DNA of 47,202 nucleotides from Nitrospirota bacterium (GTDB lineage: Bacteria > Nitrospirota > UBA9217): contig JAOUEV010000026.1 of assembly GCA_029858565.1 (NCBI GenBank), forward strand, positions 1 to 47,202, written 5' to 3'. Shown here piece after piece: positions 42,592 to 47,202 of this stretch (position 1 is its first letter; the number at the start of each line of letters is the position of its first letter). The position numbers and the translations under genes are program-made. The notes under the pieces were generated by a model, which worked only from the letters and a program-made list of their open reading frames with translations, did not search any database and was not told the DNA's origin.

Positions 42592-43458
42592 ATGGCGAAG
42601 ATATTAGAGAAGCGTTTAATACGCCAACCCGATGTTTTTTATTATAAAATCGCAGCTCCCCTTATATCCCGCAAAGCGCGTCCCGGACAGTTCATTATCC
42701 TGAGGCTGCATGAAAAAGGTGAACGTATCCCCTTGTCCCTTGCGGACATCGATCCCCGGGAAGGTACGATCAGCCTTATTGTCATGGCCGTGGGTAAGAC
42801 CACCCATGAACTGTCGCAATGTTCTGCCGGAGACAATATTCGGGATCTCTGCGGACCCCTGGGCATGGCTACTCATATTGAGAACCTAGGTCATGTGGTC
42901 CTGGTGGGTGGAGGATTCGGCGCCGCACCGCTCTATCCCATTGCCCGTTCATTCAGGGATGAAGGCAACCGGGTGACCGTGATCATGGGCGCCAGGAGCC
43001 GGGATCTCCTGATCTACGAGCAGGAAATGGAGCAGGTGGCGGACCGCGTTGTGGTCACGACCGATGACGGCAGCAAGGGCCTGAAGGGGCGGGTGACCGA
43101 TGCTTTGTCCATGGAACTGTCAAGTGGCAAGGTGGATCTCGTGCTTGCGGTAGGTCCGGCTATTATGATGCGGTCGGTCTCCGAAGTAACGCGGGGGACC
43201 GGTGTGCGTACTATTGTGAGCCTTAATCCCATCATGGTGGATGGTACCGGTATGTGCGGAGGCTGTCGGGTCATGGTGGGCGGGGAAACGAAGTTCGCCT
43301 GCGTTGACGGTCCGGAGTTCGACGGACACCTGGTGGACTGGGAATCGCTTATGAACCGCCAAAAGACCTATGTTGCCGAGGAACGAGAGTCGTTCGAATC
43401 GTGGAAGTCCCGCCACGAACGCATGCTGGGCAAGAATAACGCTCCGGTCTGCGAATAG
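42592..43458 (+). CDS. nfnA: NfnA-type FAD/[2Fe-2S] subunit (ferredoxin-NADP reductase / sulfide dehydrogenase-like)
   Basis: A 288-residue subunit of the NfnAB transhydrogenase, which couples NADH, ferredoxin and NADPH by flavin bifurcation in anaerobes. The FAD barrel has PGQFIILRLHEKGERIPLSLAD and CGPLGMATHIENLGHVVLVGGGFGAAPLYPIAR. The C-terminal cluster is DGTGMCGGCRV with FACVDGPEFDGH, i.e. the D-C-x2-C-C set of a [2Fe-2S] site seen in NfnA. ATG 42592 follows a TATTAT (42578-42583) by eight bases with no ribosome site, another near-leaderless layout, but the -35 is poor. The partner subunit follows after 12 bases. Confidence 0.9.
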   Translation: MAKILEKRLIRQPDVFYYKIAAPLISRKARPGQFIILRLHEKGERIPLSLADIDPREGTISLIVMAVGKTTHELSQCSAGDNIRDLCGPLGMATHIENLGHVVLVGGGFGAAPLYPIARSFRDEGNRVTVIMGARSRDLLIYEQEMEQVADRVVVTTDDGSKGLKGRVTDALSMELSSGKVDLVLAVGPAIMMRSVSEVTRGTGVRTIVSLNPIMVDGTGMCGGCRVMVGGETKFACVDGPEFDGHLVDWESLMNRQKTYVAEERESFESWKSRHERMLGKNNAPVCE

Positions 43459-43470
43459 ACGGCCACGATC

Positions 43471-44901
43471 ATGAAAGAGACACAGGTGAAGGAACAGAAA
43501 CAGGGAAAGAAGATTATCCCGAGCAAAACGCCCGCGCCGGAGCAGGATCCCGACTCCAGGAAGCATAACTTCGACGAGGTCACACGTTGCTATACAGAGG
43601 AGCAGGCATTGCGGGAATCCGAGCGGTGCTTGAACTGCCGGAATCCGCAGTGCGTTGAGGGATGCCCGGTACGTGTACCGATCCCACGGTTCATCAGCGC
43701 GTTGAAACAGGGAAACTTCAAGCAGGCGCTGGACATTATCAAGGAAGCGAGCCTGCTTCCCGCTGTATGCGGCCGCGTTTGTCCGCAGGAAAAACAGTGC
43801 GAGGCGCGCTGCGCCCTCGGGAAGAAGTTCGAACCTGTTGCCATCGGCCGGTTGGAGCGGTTCGCTGCCGACTGGGTCATGGAACACGATCTTGCATCGC
43901 CTCCGCCCGTCCTTCCTCCGACAGGCCGTACCGTGGCGGTCATCGGCAGCGGCCCGGCAGGCCTTGCCTGCGCATACGAACTTTCCAAACTCGGTCATCA
44001 GGTGACCATTTACGAGGCATTCCATGAACCAGGAGGCGTTCTCCTCTACGGTATTCCCGAGTTCCGGCTTCCGAAGAGGATCGTAGCGCGTGAGATCGAA
44101 CTGCTGCGCGCCATGGGCGTTGTGATCGAGACAAACGTGGTCGTGGGCAAATTGATCACCGTCGACGAGATCATGGCGCAGTTCGATGCCTGTTTCATCG
44201 GCACTGGCGCGGGTACTCCGAAATTCATGTGCGTTCCCGGAGAGAACCTGAACGGGGTCTATTCGGCGAATGAGTTCCTGACCCGTATCAATTTCATGCG
44301 TTCTCATTCCTTCCCTGTCTATGATACGCCCATCAGAAAAGGGACGAGGATCGCGGTCATCGGTGGCGGAAATGTCGCCATGGATGCGGTGCGCACCGCT
44401 CTTCGTCTTGGCGCCGAGGATGCCGTTATCGTGTACCGCCGCTCGTTAGAGGACATGCCGGCACGGGGGGAAGAGATCGTTCACGCGCAAGAAGAAGGCG
44501 TCCGCTTTGAGGTCCTGACGGACCTGGTCAGGATCATCGGCGAGAGCGGGTCGGTCCGTGAGATCGAGTGTGTCCGGATGGAACAGGGACCGGCCGACGC
44601 TTCCGGACGCCGCAGATCTGTCCCCGTGCCCGGGTCGGAATTTCGTCTTCCCGTTGACATGGTCATCATGGCGATCGGGACCAACGTGAATCCCCTGGTC
44701 CCGCAAAGTACTGCCGACCTGCAAGTCACTACGTGGGGATATATTGTTGCTGATGAGAAGACCGGTGCGACCAACAAGCTCGGCGTCTTTGCCGGAGGCG
44801 ATATCGTTACCGGCGCAGCAACAGTCATATCCGCCATGGGTGCAGGAAGTAAAGCAGCTAATGCCATTCATGCCTATCTGATCAGAAAGAAACAAATCTG
44901 A
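43471..44901 (+). CDS. nfnB: NfnB-type NADPH-dependent glutamate synthase small-chain homologue
   Basis: A 476-residue GltD-like flavoprotein, large subunit of NfnAB. N-terminal Fe-S cysteines (ESERCLNCRNPQCVEGCPVRVPIP, VCGRVCPQEKQCEARCALG) hold two [4Fe-4S] clusters. Next come the FAD loop VIGSGPAGLACAYEL, GGVLLYGIPEFRLPK, the NADP loop VIGGGNVAMDAVRTALRLGA and closing GVFAGGDIVTGAATVISAMGAG. Because an NfnA gene is directly upstream, Nfn function is favoured over a glutamate synthase beta subunit. The latter role is already filled by the fusion at 20660-22990. The ribosome site is weak. Confidence 0.92.
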   Translation: MKETQVKEQKQGKKIIPSKTPAPEQDPDSRKHNFDEVTRCYTEEQALRESERCLNCRNPQCVEGCPVRVPIPRFISALKQGNFKQALDIIKEASLLPAVCGRVCPQEKQCEARCALGKKFEPVAIGRLERFAADWVMEHDLASPPPVLPPTGRTVAVIGSGPAGLACAYELSKLGHQVTIYEAFHEPGGVLLYGIPEFRLPKRIVAREIELLRAMGVVIETNVVVGKLITVDEIMAQFDACFIGTGAGTPKFMCVPGENLNGVYSANEFLTRINFMRSHSFPVYDTPIRKGTRIAVIGGGNVAMDAVRTALRLGAEDAVIVYRRSLEDMPARGEEIVHAQEEGVRFEVLTDLVRIIGESGSVREIECVRMEQGPADASGRRRSVPVPGSEFRLPVDMVIMAIGTNVNPLVPQSTADLQVTTWGYIVADEKTGATNKLGVFAGGDIVTGAATVISAMGAGSKAANAIHAYLIRKKQI

Positions 44902-45049
44902 TATCCTCCTCCCTCTCAGCCCGTCAGTCAGCTAGCATCGAATAATTCTGTGTCATGGCTAAAATAAAAGGTATTTCGCCATGTCGGCGGAATTCAGTGC
45001 GCAGTCTCTGCAGGTACCTTCCTGGCAACTAATGCCTGAGGAGGTATTT

Positions 45050-45571
45050 ATGCATAAGGAAAGAATGCGGGGATTTACGTTGTTCGAGCTTTTAACGGTT
45101 ATTGCTATTATCGGTACACTGGCGACTATCGCTCATGCGTCCTACCGGGACGTTGTACGGCGAGGTCACTTGTACGGAGCTGTTGACATGATTCGCATGG
45201 ATATCCAGAAGATTCGTCTTGAGGTCTTGAACAGTGGTGAGGAGCACCGAATCGATTTTGAACCCGCAACAGGGTCATACCTGCTGAACGGAATCCATCG
45301 GGTGACGTTGCATCGGGACGTGCGATATGGCGCGGGACCCGGAGTCACAGGCAAACCGTCACAGCCTTATGAGCCCCCTCCGGCGAGCGGTGTAACGTTT
45401 AAAGCTGACGGCACTAATAACCGGGCCGTATTTTTACCAAAGGGAGCGGTCGTTCCGACCGGTGCGGTCTATCTGACGACCGGCAAGGAAACCATGGCAA
45501 TAACAGTCGCACTGAATGGTCATTTACGCTTATGGCGCTCCCGGGGAGGAAATAAGTGGGACTTGCAGTGA
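45050..45571 (+). CDS. Type IV pilin-like / GspH-FimT pseudopilin
   Basis: A 173-residue secreted pseudopilin. The class III signal is MHKERMRGFTLFELLTVIAIIG: prepilin peptidase would cut after Gly8, leaving Phe1 and the conserved Glu5 in the mature protein. The N-terminal helix runs into DVVRRGHLYGAVDMIRMDIQKIRLE. The C-terminal half is beta-rich with a late GVTFKADGTNNRAVFLPKG, typical of FimT/GspH minor pilins. ATG 45050 is set by GAGGAGGT just upstream. No other pilus genes are in the window. Confidence 0.88.
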   Translation: MHKERMRGFTLFELLTVIAIIGTLATIAHASYRDVVRRGHLYGAVDMIRMDIQKIRLEVLNSGEEHRIDFEPATGSYLLNGIHRVTLHRDVRYGAGPGVTGKPSQPYEPPPASGVTFKADGTNNRAVFLPKGAVVPTGAVYLTTGKETMAITVALNGHLRLWRSRGGNKWDLQ

Positions 45572-45660
45572 AGTTCGATCCTTCGGTCTGAAGAAGCTGT
45601 GCTATGATTACTGCACGTGCGTAATCTGCAAAGTAATCGGCAAAGAGTCCTGGAGGATTC

Positions 45661-46137
45661 ATGTATCGCAAGGTCATAATTTCCCTATTTGTCATCGTCC
45701 TTCTGCTCTCCGGCTGCACCCGTGAGACCGAGGAAGGCAAGATCAAAAAGGTCATAAGCTCCATTCAAGCTGCTGCGGAGAGTAAAAGGATACTTGCGGT
45801 CCTCGAACACCTATCCAAGGACTATCGAGATCCGCAGGGGAATGATTACGAGGGCATCAAAGGTCTCTTGTCATTCTATTTCTTTAAACACCAGGCGGTC
45901 CACGTTTACATTCCAGCGATCGATATCGCCGTAACGGGCTATACGGCTACAGCGGCATTCGATGCCGTACTTACCGGTCGGCCCGCTGACGGTTCCGGAG
46001 GAACGATAATACCGGAGTCGCTTGGCGTTTATCGTTTTGACGTGAGTTTAAAGCGCGAAGGTGACCAATGGAAGGTCCTCTCAGCTAAATGGGAACTGTC
46101 CGGGGAGGGTGGTCCTGTTCCCCCGCCGGCGAGATGA
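45661..46137 (+). CDS. Predicted lipoprotein of unknown function
   Basis: A 158-residue secreted lipoprotein. The signal is MYRKVIISLFVIVLLLSGC with the lipobox LLSGC, so Cys19 becomes the lipid-bearing residue. The mature part has an N-terminal helix (EGKIKKVISSIQAAAESKRI) and beta strands ending in YRFDVSLKREGDQWKVLSAKWEL. This resembles the small SnoaL/NTF2-like fold, where W-K-V ends a sheet. No specific family is recognised. CTGGAGGATTC gives the ribosome site. It lies 90 bases after the pseudopilin gene and may be in its operon. Confidence 0.78.
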   Translation: MYRKVIISLFVIVLLLSGCTRETEEGKIKKVISSIQAAAESKRILAVLEHLSKDYRDPQGNDYEGIKGLLSFYFFKHQAVHVYIPAIDIAVTGYTATAAFDAVLTGRPADGSGGTIIPESLGVYRFDVSLKREGDQWKVLSAKWELSGEGGPVPPPAR

Positions 46138-46162
46138 AGGAACGCCTCTTATTCGAGTAGAA

Positions 46163-47096
46163 ATAGGGTCAGGTCCTGCGGATTGTCAAATCTCCTGTTA
46201 TGTGATATCCTCCTATCATGTCTCGCCCTCTCCGCATCGAATATCCCGGCGCCGTCTACCATGTGACTTCCCGCGGCAACGAGAAAAAGCCTGTCTTCAG
46301 GGACGACCGCGACCGCGAGAATTTTCTGAACACACTCTTGCACGTCAATAAACGCTACAATTGGATCTGCCACGCCTACTGCCTCATGACCAATCATTAC
46401 CATCTTCTCATCGAAACCCCGGACGCCAATCTCTCTATCGGCATGCGGCAGTTGAACGGCGTGTATACCCAGTTGTTCAACAAATGGCACGGCAGAAGCG
46501 GCCACCTGTTTCAGGGCCGCTTTAAGGCCATCCTGATCCAGAAAGACAGCCATCTCCTGGAAGTCTGCCGGTATGTGGTCCTCAATCCCGTTCGGGCAAA
46601 GATGGTTGAAAAGCCGGAAGCATATCCCTGGTCCAGCTACCTTTCAACGACAGGCCGGGCGAAACCGCATCCCAGCCTTACCACGGACTGGGTCCTAGGC
46701 CAGTTCAGCGTAAAGAGGGGCAAAGCCGAGCAGGAGTACCGCAAATTCGTCACATGGGGAATCGGCCAGAAGTCGATCTGGGCTGAGGTGAGGGGGCAGA
46801 CGCTTCTGGGTGAGGAAGTGTTCGTCGACAAACTAGCCGATCATCTGAAGAAGAAACGCGATATTCCCGAGATACCCCGCAGTCAACGGTATGCTCACCG
46901 GCCGCTCCTGGAAAAGTTGTTCGCCGGCGACGTGCGAACAAACGTGCGGAAACGGCGAGCGGCGGTCAGGAGGGCAGTGGAGCAGTACGGGTATCGCATA
47001 CGGGAGATCGCGACACATTTGGGACTGCATGATTCGTCGGTCAGCAGGATTGCGAAGGGAGAGCGATGAGTGTCAAACCGCAGGACCTGACCCTAT
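46163..47096 (+). mobile_element. RAYT-type transposable element with 19-base terminal inverted repeats
   Basis: ATAGGGTCAGGTCCTGCGG (46163-46181) is perfectly inverted at 47078-47096. Between the ends lies one transposase gene; the element is 934 bases long and looks intact. It sits 25 bases after the lipoprotein gene stop, apparently without breaking a gene. Confidence 0.85.
46218..47069 (+). CDS. REP-associated tyrosine transposase (RAYT, Y1_Tnp/IS200-like)
   Basis: A 283-residue single-strand DNA transposase of the HUH class. Conserved segments: PLRIEYPGAVYHVTSRGNEKKPVF, YCLMTNHYHLLIETP (the HUH motif as H-Y-H), GVYTQLFNKWHGRSGHLFQGRFKAILI and EVCRYVVLNPVRAKMV. The C-terminus is a helix-turn-helix of the DnaA-like type (IREIATHLGLHDSSVSRIAKGER). 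RAYT proteins usually act on short palindromic elements of the host; here the gene is bounded by its own 19-base inverted repeats. ATG 46218, shortly after a TATGTGATATCC stretch, is the family start. It reads as full length and possibly active. Confidence 0.93.
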   Translation: MSRPLRIEYPGAVYHVTSRGNEKKPVFRDDRDRENFLNTLLHVNKRYNWICHAYCLMTNHYHLLIETPDANLSIGMRQLNGVYTQLFNKWHGRSGHLFQGRFKAILIQKDSHLLEVCRYVVLNPVRAKMVEKPEAYPWSSYLSTTGRAKPHPSLTTDWVLGQFSVKRGKAEQEYRKFVTWGIGQKSIWAEVRGQTLLGEEVFVDKLADHLKKKRDIPEIPRSQRYAHRPLLEKLFAGDVRTNVRKRRAAVRRAVEQYGYRIREIATHLGLHDSSVSRIAKGER

Positions 47097-47202
47097 GGGT
47101 GCCGCAGATGTTCAGATACGAGATGTCCACATGCCAATGTTCATGAGGCAGGAGCGGCTGAACGAAGCCGGTTCCCTTTTTGCTGATTTTCTTGTTCCAC
47201 TT

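Noticed and set aside
43471-44901. Calling this the glutamate synthase beta subunit
   Set aside because: The directly upstream NfnA-type gene and the existing GltD module at 20660-22990 make an Nfn transhydrogenase subunit more likely.
1-47202. CRISPR array, prophage, rRNA or tRNA genes
   Set aside because: No regularly spaced repeats, phage structural genes, or cloverleaf or rRNA sequences were seen.

Overview
The window reads as chromosomal DNA, at a guess about 57-60% G+C, from an anaerobic Gram-negative bacterium. It carries lipoprotein, Tat/Sec-type signal peptides, a type IV pseudopilin, a SPOR-domain protein and a periplasmic diguanylate cyclase with two c-type haem motifs. The combination of an archaeal-style split glutamate synthase, an NrpR-type (DUF128) nitrogen regulator, an Nfn transhydrogenase pair and a DHH-CBS-tRNA nucleotidyltransferase fusion is most like Nitrospirota or Desulfobacterota. 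That placement is inference from gene content, with no marker gene to prove it. No rRNA, tRNA, CRISPR array or prophage was found.

Layout. 1-6.8 kb: uvrB, a small cupin protein, a haem-binding GGDEF protein, rmuC (minus strand), a Crp/Fnr regulator and a small DUF2892 membrane protein preceded by a Crp-like palindrome. 7.2-11.2 kb: a chemosensory island made of a phosphonate-type binding protein, a chemoreceptor and CheW. It is visibly a duplicated binding-protein/receptor unit in which one copy of each gene has decayed, and the surviving binding protein has a one-base frameshift in its signal peptide. 11.3-23 kb: a nitrogen-assimilation cluster with a degenerate RecA/KaiC-XRE-cupin regulator, two tandem FMN-type glutamate-synthase paralogues, nrpR, the glutamine amidotransferase subunit, the Fe-S synthase subunit and a GXGXG-GltD fusion. 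Three different families of long imperfect inverted repeats lie in its gaps, together with a candidate small RNA.

23-33.9 kb: maf, a response regulator with a dead receiver domain, a candidate structured RNA of about 165 nt, xerD, the DHH/CBS/tRNA nucleotidyltransferase, a Na/Pi cotransporter, yjbQ, a TPR-metalloprotease, queA and a SPOR protein. 33.9-42.5 kb: a DUF6941 protein, a secreted rhodanese with an in-frame UGA and a SECIS-like hairpin (candidate selenoprotein), an IclR regulator, then a tight larE-purD-nif3-purE-DUF89-tsaC run and a PIN-PhoH ATPase. 42.6-47.2 kb: the NfnAB pair, a pseudopilin, a lipoprotein and a complete RAYT-type transposable element with 19-bp terminal inverted repeats.

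The most interesting signals are the candidate selenocysteine rhodanese (34621-35061), two unannotated candidate RNAs (about 17523-17577 and 24725-24890), and a recurring promoter layout. In that layout a good -35/-10 pair sits so close to the ATG (uvrB, maf, larE, DUF6941 gene) that the transcripts should be leaderless. The nitrogen cluster logically joins 2-oxoglutarate sensing (NrpR), ammonia transfer (amidotransferase + synthase) and NADPH supply (GltD part, NfnAB). All functional statements are from sequence reading and family knowledge; no searches were run.
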